From NCBI RefSeq assembly GCF_014652835.1, contig NZ_BMZO01000001.1, forward strand, positions 1 through 64,000: a stretch of 64,000 bases of DNA, in the 5' to 3' direction. The notes beneath the pieces were generated by a model. The model saw only the letters and a list, made by a program, of their open reading frames with translations. It was not told where the DNA came from and searched no databases. Positions 49,004-58,572 of the stretch are shown here, one piece after another; position 1 is the stretch's first letter; every line of letters begins with the position of its first letter. Made by a program: the position numbers and the translations under genes. Source of the stretch: Limoniibacter endophyticus. Lineage in GTDB: Bacteria > Pseudomonadota > Alphaproteobacteria > Rhizobiales > Rhizobiaceae.

Positions 49004-49693
49004 GAGGAAGAGGACGCTTGCCTTGCCGGAAAATGCTCTCCGAGTCCGCTTCGAATAAATGCCGCTATTGAACGGCGCTTGACGAGACGGTCGACAGCTG
49101 TCGGGGCAAGAGGTGAGGGGATGATCGCGACGCAGGGCGATTTTTGCGGAGGAAGGGCCTGACTGGAGACTTTTCTTCCGACCCGCGATTGCGTCGTGAC
49201 TTTCCTGTCGAGAGGAAGGTTGGCGTTGCTGTGATCCAAGCTGGCCAATATCCAACAACACAGCAGAAAAATCCGCCACGGCGCGTGCCGCACGGTTGAT
49301 GGGAAATGAAATGGGATCAGGGCATGTGGCCCGTTGCATTTCATTCAGTTTCGCATGCTTCCACATGCCCTGACGGTGTCTGGAAGAACCCGAAGAGGAG
49401 AGAAGGTCGTAAATCTTCTCTCGTTCGGCCCTCCGTCCGGCTTGCCAGGCCAAACGGCGGTTTCCGCCCGCTGTCTCAGCGTCTCGGTGTTCGGGAGCTC
49501 ACCTATCCCTGACGCACGAGAAGTATCGCGCAGCCGGCCAGGGTGTGGGTGGATTGGGCGATCTATCGGCGCGAAAAAATTACAAGTACCTGATTTGATT
49601 GCCGGATATAAATGCGCGGCTTGAAAATCATTCACGTCTACATTTTAGATAAAGATTTTTAGCTAAACCTAGGTTTTCAAAACGAAAACGGAA
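49004..49693. other. Large intergenic gap after lolD
   Basis: These 690 bases have no credible gene; open frames here lack family features and ribosome sites. The gap holds nested inverted repeats at about 49305-49373 and an A/T-rich end (49620-49690). It may be a repeat-derived relic or a rearrangement scar. No transposase fragment was recognised. Confidence 0.5.
49317..49373. repeat. Perfect 13-base inverted repeat in the lolD gap
   Basis: TCAGGGCATGTGG (49317-49329) and CCACATGCCCTGA (49361-49373) are exact reverse complements 31 bases apart. A second pair, AATGAAATG (about 49305-49313) and CATTTCATT (about 49338-49346), interleaves with it. The structure could be a miniature element or a folded RNA. 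Confidence 0.7.
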
Positions 49694-49717
49694 AAGGCCA
49701 GCTCTCAGAGCTGGCCT
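49694..49717 (-). terminator. Rho-independent terminator of the ring-protein gene
   Basis: An 11-base perfect stem (AAGGCCAGCTC / GAGCTGGCCTT) with a very short loop lies 26 bases past the stop. On the minus strand a TTTTCC tract follows. Confidence 0.85.
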
Positions 49718-49743
49718 TCGATCTTTTGCGTATAGGATGTCAC

Positions 49744-52700
49744 TCAGGACAGGCGACCTGCGGCATGAGCAAGCATCGTATAGACCTTGCCGGTATCGGA
49801 AGTCAGGTAGTTCTGTGCGGTGCCATTATCCGGCACGTCGCGTAGCAGACGCTCGAAATCCTCGCAGTAGCGATCGACGGCACTGCGGAACTCCGAGTCG
49901 GCACGATATTTGCGACGGACTTCCTCGAAGGTGCGCTGCCCCTTGATCGTGTAGAGACGGCGCATGAAGACGTCGCGCTCACCACGGCGGTAGCGGTCCC
50001 ACAATTCGATCGCTGCATCATGGTCGATCGCCTTGGCAATATCGACGGAAAGCGAGTTGAGCGATTCCATCACGTGATGGGCGGGACGGCGGTTCATGTC
50101 CTGCGGCGCCGCAGTATTGCGACCCTCACGCGAGGCACCGCGCAAAAGATCGCTTACCCAATTGCCCGAGCGCTGTGCTTCCGCTTCCGGCGCAATAGGG
50201 CCGCGAAGGCTGCGCGGCGCTTCCGCAACAGCTGCCTGTTGACGCGAAGCAGGCGCTGGCGTCGGTGCCGGAGCAGGGCGCTGCGGCTGCTGTGCTGCGG
50301 GCGCAGCGGTACGTGTCTGTGCAGCCCCGTGAACGGCGCGACCGGACTTGGCAACGATATCCGACAGTTCCTTCAGTGCGTTTATCTGCTCCGAAACTGC
50401 GCGACGGATAGCCGTGGTCGACTCCTTGGCTTCTACCGGCATGTCAAGAACACCGCGCTTGAGTTCGGCACGGGTCGCATCCAGTTCCTGACGGATCGTC
50501 AGCGCAGTGCGGCGCATTTCTTCCGTCGCACCGGCAAATCGCTCGGTGGCGGACTCGACGACGTCGTTGACCCGCTTGCGCAGATCATCCGTCGAAGCGC
50601 TGGTACGCTCCTCAGCCTGCACCATGACGCGGTTGATGACGTCCTCGAAGGAGCGCATGGAACGCTCGATTTCCTCGGACTTGCGAACCAGCCCCACAGC
50701 GAGGTCTTCCAAGGCGCTCTGACGCTCGTCGAGCGTGCTCGTCAGCGTGCCTTGTGCGGCGGCAAGGAGATCGGAAGCGTTGGAAAGGAGCTTGCTGTGA
50801 TCGTCGAAACGATGGGCGATCTGAGCAATTTCCTTCAGGGTGTTGGAGGAGAGATCTGCCAGACGTCCGGCATTGGCATCGATGAGGCGCGCAGAGCTTG
50901 CGAAGGTCTGCGAGGCCTTTTCGGTAGTCGCGGCAAAACTCTGCGTCGTAGAGGACAGGCGATGGTCGATGCCGTCGAGATTGTGCTCGGCGATCTCGAT
51001 CAGGTCGCGCAGCTTGTTCGAGGAGGCAGAGAGTCGGTCGATGAGATCGCCCACGCCTTCCGAAAGGCCTTCACGTGCCTGTTCCATGGCCGACAGCGTT
51101 TCAGCCGTGCGGCTGGCAAGCGCATTGACCAGGGCGGAGTTCTGGTTACGCAGGCGCTCCGTGGCACTGGCGGTTGCCGCTTCGAGGCTACGCTGCAATT
51201 CGCCACCGCTTTCGGCCATCAGGTCGGTCAGCGGCTTCGCTGTCTCGTCGAGGACGCGGACGATTTCCTGCGAACGTGCAGCCAGTGTTTCGTTAAGCGT
51301 GCGGGTGTTCTCGGAGAGTAGCTGCGCTGTTTCATGTGCGCGGTTGCTCAGATTTTCGCCTAGGCCGTCGAAGGTCGAGGAGATTGACTGGGCGCGCTCG
51401 GAGAGGTGGCGTTCTGTTTCATCGAACTGGTGCTGCAGGGTTTCGCCGACCGAACGTGCAACATCGATCATGCGGCCCTCGGCTTCACCAATATAGTTGG
51501 TGACGCGTTCACGCAGCGCTTCGGTATTGGCATTGAACTCATCGCTTGAGGACGACAGGGTTTCGCCCAGCGCCTGCGTATGCGCTTCAAGACCCGCCAT
51601 GACTGCCTTGGTACGACCGTCAAGAGCATCGGCGACATTGCGGACGCGTTCGTCTATGCCATCGGTAATGCCGCGAGTGCGCTCTTCAAGATTGTCGACA
51701 ATGGCGCTGCTGCGCTGATCAAGAACCTCGCCAATGGAACGGGTGCGATCCTCCAGCGTGGCATTGATGGCGCGTGCACGTTCGTCGAAGGCCTCGGTAA
51801 CGAGACGCGTCTGCTCGGACATGACCTGAGCGGTTTCTTCGGTCCGCGAACGAATTCGCTCGTCGGTTTCCTGGAAAATCGAGATGAGCTGTTCAGCCCG
51901 CGCAGCGAGAGCCTGCGAGGTTGCATCCGTGCGCGCCATGATGCGTTCATCCGCGCCCTCAAAGACCTTCCCGGTCTCCTCGTGAAGCGTCGTCATAACG
52001 TCGCGGATACGGTCGCGCAACGTGACAGCAACGATCCCGGCGCTCTTTTCCAGCGTGGTGCGAACGCCCTCTACTCCGGTTTCCAGGGCTGCCTGCATAC
52101 GGCTGGTGCGATCGTCAATGAGACCGGTCTGGCGCTGGAAGGCTTCTTCCAGACGCTGGATGTCGCTTTCGAGCGCACCCGAAACGCCGGTCGTCTGCCG
52201 CGAGATGGCCTGGACATGCTCAACCATGGCAGCGTCGATTTCATTGCGCGTGACAGCAAGCTGCTGAAGATCGGCCTGCAAGGCCGCCGACAGGGTTTCG
52301 CGACCTTCCGAGAGACGGGCAACCTGACCGGCTACTGTCTCGTCAATGCGGGCGCGGGCTTCTGCCAGCTTCTCGAGGTCTTCTGCCATGACCCGCGCAA
52401 GCGAGGCGCGGCCCATATCGATGCGCTCGAGCTGATCGCCAAGTGCGGCGTCGATCGATGCACGATATTCCGTGATCTTGCGCAGATCATCCTCAAAAAC
52501 CTTGGAGATGTCGTCGCTGCGATTGGTAAGCGTCTGGCTGTGATGTGCAATTGCATCTTCGATGCGGGCGCGAACGGCTTCGAGCCTGGCGATGTTAGCT
52601 TCGACGTTTTCGGAAACAACGTCCTGACCGCCGGAAAGGCGCTCGGCAATGTCGTTCGTACGTTCTTCAAGCGTCCGCGTATGATGCGCGAGGGCTTCCT

Positions 52701-54414
52701 CGACGCGGGCGCGCGCTGCTTCCAGCTTTTCGATATTGGCGTCGACATTGGCGGATACCAGGTCCTGTCCACCCGAAAGACGCTCGGCAATATCGCGTGT
52801 ACGCTCCTCAAGGATCCTGCTCGCCTGATCGGCAAGGCCGGACATCTGGTCGTTGAGAACCGACTTGCTTTCCTCGACACGGAGCGAAAACTGATCACGG
52901 CCCTTGACGAACGTGTCCGCGAGATCGCGCGCCCGCTCCATCAGGGTTTCGTTGATCTGGCGGGCGCGGCTTTCGAGCGCATCGTTAAGGCGTTGCGTAC
53001 CGGCATCAAGAGCCTGAGCGCGCGTTTCAAACGCGCCAATGAGGCTCGATCCGCGTTCGGCCAGCGTCTGCTCGATCTGTTCGAGGCGGCTCTGCAGGTC
53101 TTCATTAACACGGCTGGCCGTGTCGCCCAGGAGCGAAGCCATACCGCTCGAGCGGTCATCGAAGATCTGGGCGATGGTGCGGGTCGCTTCGTCGCTTGCC
53201 TGGTTCAGCGTCGCGATGCGGGTGTCCAGCATGGTGGCGAAGGCCTCGCCGGAGGTGGACATGCGCTCGTCGAGCGAGCTCATCTTTTCGCTGATGGCGT
53301 TCGCGATCTCGTTGCCGCGTTCACCGAAGCGACCGACGAACTCGTCGCCGGCACTGGTAATCGACAAGGAAAGCTTGCCGCTAGCATCCTCGATGTTGCG
53401 GCGGATCAGGTCTCCAGCGCTTTCCAGTTCCTCGCGCAGCGTTTCATGCGCACCGGAAATGGAGGAACGTACGCGCTCGGCATGGCTCACGACGGCTTCG
53501 CGTTCATTGCCCAGACCATCGACCAGCTGACGGATACGCATTTCGTTCTGCGAATAGGCGCGTTCCAGCTCCGACACTTCCGTATGGACCAGCGTTTCAA
53601 GTTCGACAGCGCGGGCAAGCGTGCGCTCAATGCCTTCACCCATAGCGGCGACTTCGCGGCGGACGGCATGACCAAGCTGCATGACGCGGTCCTGGGCAAC
53701 CGTTTCGGGTTCCGCAAGACGAAGCGCAGCGTCGGCCATGGTCTGAGCTGCGTGACGCATTTCGCTGGCGCGACGCACAAGCATTGCGAACGCCCAGAAC
53801 AGAAGAACGGGCAGAACAGCAATGATCGTTGTAACTATGAGTGACGGGCTGAGGCCGAGCGTGGAGGATGAATCCCACAGGGACGAGCCATAAAGCGCAT
53901 TGGCGATATAGAAGGTTGCACCGATCCATGCGGCAGAAACAGCGAAGAGTGCCAGATAGGTCTTGCCACCAGAAGGACGACGCAACGGCGCGACAGGAGC
54001 AGTCGCATAAGCCTTCTTGCGATCATCATTGGCGGCGGTGAAGGCCGATGATGATTGCGCGCTTACGGTTTCGACCGGGCTGAGCCCCGAAGGCTTCGGC
54101 TCGGCAGCAGCAGACTCTGGGGCAACAGGTCGTTGCGCAACTTGCTCGGCCTGGGTTTCTGTGCGGGCAGGGCGAGCGACTGGCGCAATGACTGCCGATG
54201 GCGCAGGAGTGAAACCCGAGGGCTGAGCGCTCTTGCTTTCCTTCGCCAGTTCCGCAGCTGCTTCCGAAATCTGAAGCTCCAGATCGACCATGGATGAGGC
54301 GATATCAAGCTGGCCGGTATCGTCGACATCATCGAAGTCAAAATCCAGGACCGATTCCAGTTCCTTGGCGATATCATCGTCGAGGGTCTCTTTAGTCGAC
54401 GCTCTCCTAGCCAT
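49744..54414 (-). CDS. Giant membrane-anchored coiled-coil protein, growth-pole-ring (GPR)-like
   Basis: This 1556-residue protein has an acidic/Pro-rich cytoplasmic start (1-145) and two hydrophobic spans (about 150-172 and 188-213). About 1150 residues of alpha-helical, apolipoprotein-like repeats follow, with LEERT..IAERL-type units. A conserved globular C-terminal part (about 1430-1556) has NRRPAHHVMESLNSLSVDIAKAIDHDAAIELWDRYRRGE-type sequence. Two adjacent 47-residue repeats (537-583 and 584-630) match at 34 positions. The layout fits the growth pole ring protein of Agrobacterium, a ring-forming protein essential for polar growth, annotated as kinesin-like in Brucella. It is a single gene, divergent from an Hpt gene. 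Confidence 0.85.
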   Translation of the reverse strand: MARRASTKETLDDDIAKELESVLDFDFDDVDDTGQLDIASSMVDLELQISEAAAELAKESKSAQPSGFTPAPSAVIAPVARPARTETQAEQVAQRPVAPESAAAEPKPSGLSPVETVSAQSSSAFTAANDDRKKAYATAPVAPLRRPSGGKTYLALFAVSAAWIGATFYIANALYGSSLWDSSSTLGLSPSLIVTTIIAVLPVLLFWAFAMLVRRASEMRHAAQTMADAALRLAEPETVAQDRVMQLGHAVRREVAAMGEGIERTLARAVELETLVHTEVSELERAYSQNEMRIRQLVDGLGNEREAVVSHAERVRSSISGAHETLREELESAGDLIRRNIEDASGKLSLSITSAGDEFVGRFGERGNEIANAISEKMSSLDERMSTSGEAFATMLDTRIATLNQASDEATRTIAQIFDDRSSGMASLLGDTASRVNEDLQSRLEQIEQTLAERGSSLIGAFETRAQALDAGTQRLNDALESRARQINETLMERARDLADTFVKGRDQFSLRVEESKSVLNDQMSGLADQASRILEERTRDIAERLSGGQDLVSANVDANIEKLEAARARVEEALAHHTRTLEERTNDIAERLSGGQDVVSENVEANIARLEAVRARIEDAIAHHSQTLTNRSDDISKVFEDDLRKITEYRASIDAALGDQLERIDMGRASLARVMAEDLEKLAEARARIDETVAGQVARLSEGRETLSAALQADLQQLAVTRNEIDAAMVEHVQAISRQTTGVSGALESDIQRLEEAFQRQTGLIDDRTSRMQAALETGVEGVRTTLEKSAGIVAVTLRDRIRDVMTTLHEETGKVFEGADERIMARTDATSQALAARAEQLISIFQETDERIRSRTEETAQVMSEQTRLVTEAFDERARAINATLEDRTRSIGEVLDQRSSAIVDNLEERTRGITDGIDERVRNVADALDGRTKAVMAGLEAHTQALGETLSSSSDEFNANTEALRERVTNYIGEAEGRMIDVARSVGETLQHQFDETERHLSERAQSISSTFDGLGENLSNRAHETAQLLSENTRTLNETLAARSQEIVRVLDETAKPLTDLMAESGGELQRSLEAATASATERLRNQNSALVNALASRTAETLSAMEQAREGLSEGVGDLIDRLSASSNKLRDLIEIAEHNLDGIDHRLSSTTQSFAATTEKASQTFASSARLIDANAGRLADLSSNTLKEIAQIAHRFDDHSKLLSNASDLLAAAQGTLTSTLDERQSALEDLAVGLVRKSEEIERSMRSFEDVINRVMVQAEERTSASTDDLRKRVNDVVESATERFAGATEEMRRTALTIRQELDATRAELKRGVLDMPVEAKESTTAIRRAVSEQINALKELSDIVAKSGRAVHGAAQTRTAAPAAQQPQRPAPAPTPAPASRQQAAVAEAPRSLRGPIAPEAEAQRSGNWVSDLLRGASREGRNTAAPQDMNRRPAHHVMESLNSLSVDIAKAIDHDAAIELWDRYRRGERDVFMRRLYTIKGQRTFEEVRRKYRADSEFRSAVDRYCEDFERLLRDVPDNGTAQNYLTSDTGKVYTMLAHAAGRLS

Positions 54415-54714
54415 GACACTACCACCTTACTCGTTGTGTCCGCCTACAGGGGGGGCTGCGGACAAGGTATACAAAACATTAACGTATCGTAATCGCCTGC
54501 GCATCATGTGAAAACCCTAGATCGCGGGCGATCCATAAAAGTTTAAATACAAGGTTAACGCATAAGGTGCAGGCGGGGCGAAACGCATGTAAACGAACAT
54601 CCTACCACCCAGTCTCCATTAGATGCTAATATTTAAACATCTATCCACAACCTCTTGATAACTTTAATTAAAATCAGCTACATTTCGTTATTGTGAAAGA
54701 AGGTTTTGACCAGC
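54415..54714. promoter_or_regulatory. Divergent promoter region of the GPR-like and Hpt genes
   Basis: These 300 A/T-rich bases have no gene. TTAACG-type words occur (54478 and 54554), but no clear paired CtrA-like site. Nothing else was seen. Confidence 0.45.
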
Positions 54715-55050
54715 ATGGCACAGCAGATCCCATATGCGGCAAATGACGATGCGCCACCGATCGATCTCGACTTTCTCCGGCGTCAAACGCTTGGAAACGG
54801 CGTCCTGCAACAAGAGCTTCTAAGCATGTTCCGCGATCAGATCGCAGAGACGCAGGAGCATCTCGCGCACGGTTTACCGGCAGGACATCGCGAAATCCTG
54901 CACGCACTGCGCGGCGCAGCTCTTAATCTTGGCGCCTTTCTGCTGGCGGAAAAATTGCGAGAGCTGGACGAAAGCGAAACCGGCTCCTATCAGGACCTGG
55001 AATGCATGCTGGATCGCATGCTGCAATTTCTCGAACAGCGTTTCGGCTGA
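54715..55050 (+). CDS. Hpt-domain (histidine phosphotransfer) protein
   Basis: This 111-residue helical protein fits the Hpt four-helix fold: LDFLRRQTLGNGVLQQELLSMFRDQ, then the phospho-acceptor candidate H63 in REILHALRGAALNLGAFLLAEKLRELDE, and a C-terminal amphipathic helix. The usual Lys/Gly after His reads A-L-R-G, close to the consensus. ATG 54715 has AAGAAGG at 11 bases. No kinase or regulator is adjacent; it is divergent from the polar ring gene, which makes a polar or cell-cycle phosphorelay role tempting but unproven. Confidence 0.8.
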   Translation: MAQQIPYAANDDAPPIDLDFLRRQTLGNGVLQQELLSMFRDQIAETQEHLAHGLPAGHREILHALRGAALNLGAFLLAEKLRELDESETGSYQDLECMLDRMLQFLEQRFG

Positions 55051-55128
55051 TTTGACGGCGCTCGTCATGATCGGCAATTGACACAGCGAACCAAGCGTTT
55101 ATTCCGGCATCAGATTCAACTTCCCTAA

Positions 55129-55464
<336 letters not shown>

Positions 55465-55468
55465 ACGG

Positions 55469-56080
55469 TTATTTCATGGCGCTCTGCGCGCGCTCCAGAC
55501 GATATTGCATCAAAGACATGAGGCGACGTTCGAAGTTCTTGGCTTCAATGCGGTCGAAATCGGCCTGCGCCTGATCGTGTTTCGTAATGACACGATCAAC
55601 TATGCCGGCTGCAAAGGTGCGTGCAGCCTTACAATCCCTGTGACGCCCCGATTTCAGTAGCCGATCTTCCATCTCACGTGCATGATTCTTGGCAATGACC
55701 ACGTGACTTTCTTCATGGCGCTTGATATCGGCTGCCAGCGTATTCCAGATCAAGCGGGTAAGGCCATTTGCCTCCTTCGTTCCGCGCCATTTTGGCAGGA
55801 TCACGCTTGCCTTGACCTGAACCCGGGCCCGCGAAATTATGCAGCCGCGAGAGATCTCCTTATAGTCAAGCTTGGTGACAAATTCGAGCTGCGTTGCACC
55901 GGGATGCCGGCGACCTGTCATAGCGACGTTCGGTCCGTGCGCGGATAGCTCTTTTTCGATCTCGTCGATCGTGCTGCCCTTGATCGAAAAATAGCTGTAG
56001 GTCTTGGTGAGCGAAGCGGCTGTAGCCGGCATCATGAAGAGCGATAGGCCGATGGCTGCCATGGCTGTAACGCGCCGCAT
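55469..56080 (-). CDS. DUF922-family secreted peptidase-like protein
   Basis: This 203-residue protein has a signal peptide (about 1-21). The DUF922 pattern TYSYFSIKGSTIDEIEKELSAHGP is at the start and a zinc-peptidase-like HEESH motif lies at 122-126 (RHEESHVVIA). Family members are predicted zinc proteases; the activity is unproven. It is divergent from folP. Confidence 0.88.
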   Translation of the reverse strand: MRRVTAMAAIGLSLFMMPATAASLTKTYSYFSIKGSTIDEIEKELSAHGPNVAMTGRRHPGATQLEFVTKLDYKEISRGCIISRARVQVKASVILPKWRGTKEANGLTRLIWNTLAADIKRHEESHVVIAKNHAREMEDRLLKSGRHRDCKAARTFAAGIVDRVITKHDQAQADFDRIEAKNFERRLMSLMQYRLERAQSAMK

Positions 56081-56216
56081 ATCATTTCCCTCTCAATCCG
56101 CTTGCTCTTTTTCGGAAATAGATGCTTAGCATCATTGGTTCCGTAAATGGGCAAAACTTGCCGGTTTTGCCCAGCGTTTTAGATACTGGTTAAGCAAGCG
56201 TTAGAAGATTTAAGCA

Positions 56217-57104
56217 ATGAATAATGATGCGATTTGGAGCCTGGCCCACGGCCGCAGCCTCGACCTTTCCGGCCGTGCCGCGATCTGTGGAATAGTCAAT
56301 GTCACGCCGGACAGCTTCTCGGACGGGGGGCAGTTTGACGACCCGGATCGTGCGCTCGAACAGGCGCTGGCATTACAATTGGATGGCGCGACAATTATCG
56401 ACATTGGCGGTGAGTCGACACGCCCCGGCGCTGCTCAGGTCTCCGCGGAAGACGAACAGCAACGCGTTCTACCCGTTGTGAAGGCTTTGCTGTCGCGTTC
56501 TGATATATTAATTTCCGTTGATAGCTATCGGACCGAGACGCTTAACAAAGCACTTGAAGAAGGTGCACATATTATAAATGATATCAAAGGATTGCAGGGA
56601 GATTCTGATGTTGCGAATCTCGCAGCGCGCACTGGCGCGGGGCTCGTCATCATGCATAATGGACGAGACCGCGAGAAGCATGCAGATGTCATCAGGGATC
56701 AGCTTGTTTTCTTTGAACGATCGCTTGAACTTGCGGCCAAGGCCGGAGTGAAGGATAGCCAGATTGTTCTCGATCCCGGCTTCGGCTTCGCCAAGGATGA
56801 GCACGAGAACCTCGAATTGATGCACCGGCTGGACGAGCTACATGTGCTTGGCAGACCGCTTTACGTAGGGACGTCGCGCAAACGATTTCTCGGTTTCGCG
56901 ACAAATGGACTGCCGGCTAACGAGCGTGACATTGCTACCGCCGCGACCTCCGTCATGCTGCGGGAGCGTGGGGCCGCTATTTTCCGTGTTCATAACGTTA
57001 CGGCAACCCGCGATGCGCTTGCAGTCGTGGACGCAATGCGCGACACGCTTGAATTTGATGACCTGACCAGCATTGCCTCCAGGAAGGCAAAAAGGAAGAG
57101 CTGA
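56217..57104 (+). CDS. folP: Dihydropteroate synthase
   Basis: This 295-residue enzyme joins p-aminobenzoate to the pterin diphosphate in folate synthesis; it is the sulfonamide target. Motifs are GIVNVTPDSFSDGGQF, DIGGESTRPGA, VDSYRTETLNKAL, DPGFGFAKDEHENLELM and GTSRKRFLG. It is the first of folP-folB-folK, 3 bases before folB. Confidence 0.96.
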   Translation: MNNDAIWSLAHGRSLDLSGRAAICGIVNVTPDSFSDGGQFDDPDRALEQALALQLDGATIIDIGGESTRPGAAQVSAEDEQQRVLPVVKALLSRSDILISVDSYRTETLNKALEEGAHIINDIKGLQGDSDVANLAARTGAGLVIMHNGRDREKHADVIRDQLVFFERSLELAAKAGVKDSQIVLDPGFGFAKDEHENLELMHRLDELHVLGRPLYVGTSRKRFLGFATNGLPANERDIATAATSVMLRERGAAIFRVHNVTATRDALAVVDAMRDTLEFDDLTSIASRKAKRKS

Positions 57105-57107
57105 GCG

Positions 57108-57467
57108 ATGTACACGATCCGGCTGAAGAACTGCGCCTTTTTTGCGCGTCACGGCGTGCATGACGAGGAGGAGCGCCTCGGGCAGCGTTTCTATGTCGAC
57201 GCAGTTCTGGACGTGGAGCCCAACATTGCCATTGAAGAAGACCGTATCGAAAGTACGGTAGATTACGGCAAGGCGTTCTCCGCGATCGAAGCCATTGTGG
57301 CTGGTCGGCGGAAATTTCTAATCGAAGCGCTTGCCTTGGAGGTTGCTCGCGAACTGACCGTCCTTTTTCCGCAGATCAAGCGCACGGAAATCACTATTCG
57401 CAAGCCCAATGCACCGGTGCAAGGCGTGCTTGATCATGTCGAGGTGACGGTTGCCTGGCCGCAGTGA
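57108..57467 (+). CDS. folB: Dihydroneopterin aldolase
   Basis: This 119-residue enzyme cleaves dihydroneopterin to hydroxymethyl-dihydropterin and glycolaldehyde. It has FARHGVHDEEERLGQRFYVDAVLDV and DRIESTVDYGKAFSAIE, with IRKPNAPVQGVLDHVEV at the end. Its last 17 bases overlap the TTG-started folK. Confidence 0.95.
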   Translation: MYTIRLKNCAFFARHGVHDEEERLGQRFYVDAVLDVEPNIAIEEDRIESTVDYGKAFSAIEAIVAGRRKFLIEALALEVARELTVLFPQIKRTEITIRKPNAPVQGVLDHVEVTVAWPQ

Positions 57468-57975
57468 GAGGAGCCGCGTCGCTTATCTTGGTCTAGGCGG
57501 CAATATCGGCAATCCCCGGCGGCAGATGGCACAAGCGATCGCGCTGCTGGACGCTCATCCTGAGATTGCCGTAGAGGCGGTGTCAGCGCTTTACGCTACA
57601 CCGCCTTGGGGCAAACTGGACCAGCCGGATTTCCTCAACGCCGCCTTGCGGATTTCCACGCGACTGAACGCAAATTCGCTTCTGGAGGTATGTCTCGAGA
57701 CGGAAAAGGCCTTACTGCGAGAGCGACGCGAACGCTGGGGCCCGCGCCTTATCGATATTGACATATTACTGATCGAGGGAGAGGTGGTGGAGGAGCAGGA
57801 TTTGCAAATCCCACATCTACGCTTGCAGGAGCGGCTTTTCGCGTTGCTACCGTTACGCGATGTCGCGGGCGACGTCATCCTGAGAGATAAGCCTCTGTCT
57901 GGCTGGATTTCGAGCCTAGACGGGGAGGGTATCAGGCGCGACGATAATCTTGATTGGTGGCGCGAGGAGAACTAG
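57451..57975 (+). CDS. folK: Hydroxymethyl-dihydropterin pyrophosphokinase
   Basis: This 174-residue kinase transfers pyrophosphate to hydroxymethyl-dihydropterin, giving the substrate of FolP. Motifs are YLGLGGNIGNPRRQM, ALYATPPWGKLDQPDFLNAALRI and RERRERWGPRLIDIDILL. The start is TTG 57451 with GAGGTGA close upstream, overlapping folB; no ATG or GTG is better placed. Its stop overlaps the convergent secreted-protein gene by four bases. Confidence 0.93.
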   Translation: MPGRSERSRVAYLGLGGNIGNPRRQMAQAIALLDAHPEIAVEAVSALYATPPWGKLDQPDFLNAALRISTRLNANSLLEVCLETEKALLRERRERWGPRLIDIDILLIEGEVVEEQDLQIPHLRLQERLFALLPLRDVAGDVILRDKPLSGWISSLDGEGIRRDDNLDWWREEN

Positions 57976-58511
57976 TTTCGGGCGATGGCGCCGACAGCAC
58001 CGCCGTCAACGCGCTTCAGCTGCATGCCGATAACGGGAACGAGCGTGTCGTCCACTTCCACGGAAACAGTGATTGTCATGGCATTGTTAGACGGTACACG
58101 GGCGAGCATTGCACCCTTCAGCTTTTCGCGAGCAAGACCGAGAACAATGTGATTGCCATCGACTTTTCCGGAAATGACGTCGAGACCTTTGCCGTCAGCT
58201 CCGTCCAGGAAACTGCCCTTGTAGCCTTTTCCCTTCCTTTCGACCGTTGCCTGCATTTTTTGCGTGAACATGCCAACCCGGCAGTGCCCATCGAGCTTCA
58301 TGCCTGCATTCTTCGCGGCGGCGGAACCGTCAAGAGTGCAGGTGAACTTTGTGCCCTTGTATTTACCGGCGATAATTTCGCCTGGACCGACCCACTGGCC
58401 TGCGATCGATTTAAAAAAAACTTCGTCGTTGGCATGTGACGGAACAGTGGCAGCACCAACGAGGACTGCGGCGACTAGAGGAACAATTCGACGCAAACTG
58501 GTGAAAGACAT
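57972..58511 (-). CDS. Exported protein of unknown function
   Basis: This 179-residue protein has a signal peptide (about 1-28, ending PSHA-N). The mature part of about 150 residues is rich in Gly/Lys and beta strand: EVFFKSIAGQWVGPGEIIAGKYKGTKF, then VERKGKGYKGSFLDGADGKG. It looks like a small lipocalin-like or beta-barrel protein; two Cys could form a disulfide. The start is uncertain (ATG 58511; ATG 58547 lies inside the upstream palindrome). No function can be assigned. Confidence 0.8.
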   Translation of the reverse strand: MSFTSLRRIVPLVAAVLVGAATVPSHANDEVFFKSIAGQWVGPGEIIAGKYKGTKFTCTLDGSAAAKNAGMKLDGHCRVGMFTQKMQATVERKGKGYKGSFLDGADGKGLDVISGKVDGNHIVLGLAREKLKGAMLARVPSNNAMTITVSVEVDDTLVPVIGMQLKRVDGGAVGAIARN

Positions 58512-58539
58512 CCGCACGACTCGCTGACTAAAGGATCGC

Positions 58540-58563
58540 TTAACCATGAGGAAGAATGGTTAA
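58540..58563. promoter_or_regulatory. Palindrome TTAACCAT-N8-ATGGTTAA upstream of the exported-protein gene
   Basis: Exact 8-base arms at 58540-58547 and 58556-58563 lie 29-52 bases ahead of ATG 58511. TTAACCAT matches the CtrA half-site word used in related bacteria. A CtrA operator is inference; a plain hairpin at the end of the upstream gene is the alternative. Confidence 0.5.
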
Positions 58564-58572
58564 CAAATGCCT

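Noticed and set aside
49345-49635. Proline/arginine-rich open frames in the gap after lolD
   Set aside because: Low-complexity translation without a good start or known family; they overlap inverted-repeat sequence.
51580-53844. Long open frame (754 codons) on the plus strand opposite the GPR-like gene
   Set aside because: It mirrors the codon-biased, repetitive coding strand of the 1556-residue protein. It has no ribosome site, no family and a composition typical of antisense frames.
54478-54560. TTAACG words as CtrA sites for the GPR/Hpt region
   Set aside because: The second half-site does not match at seven-base spacing; too weak to call.
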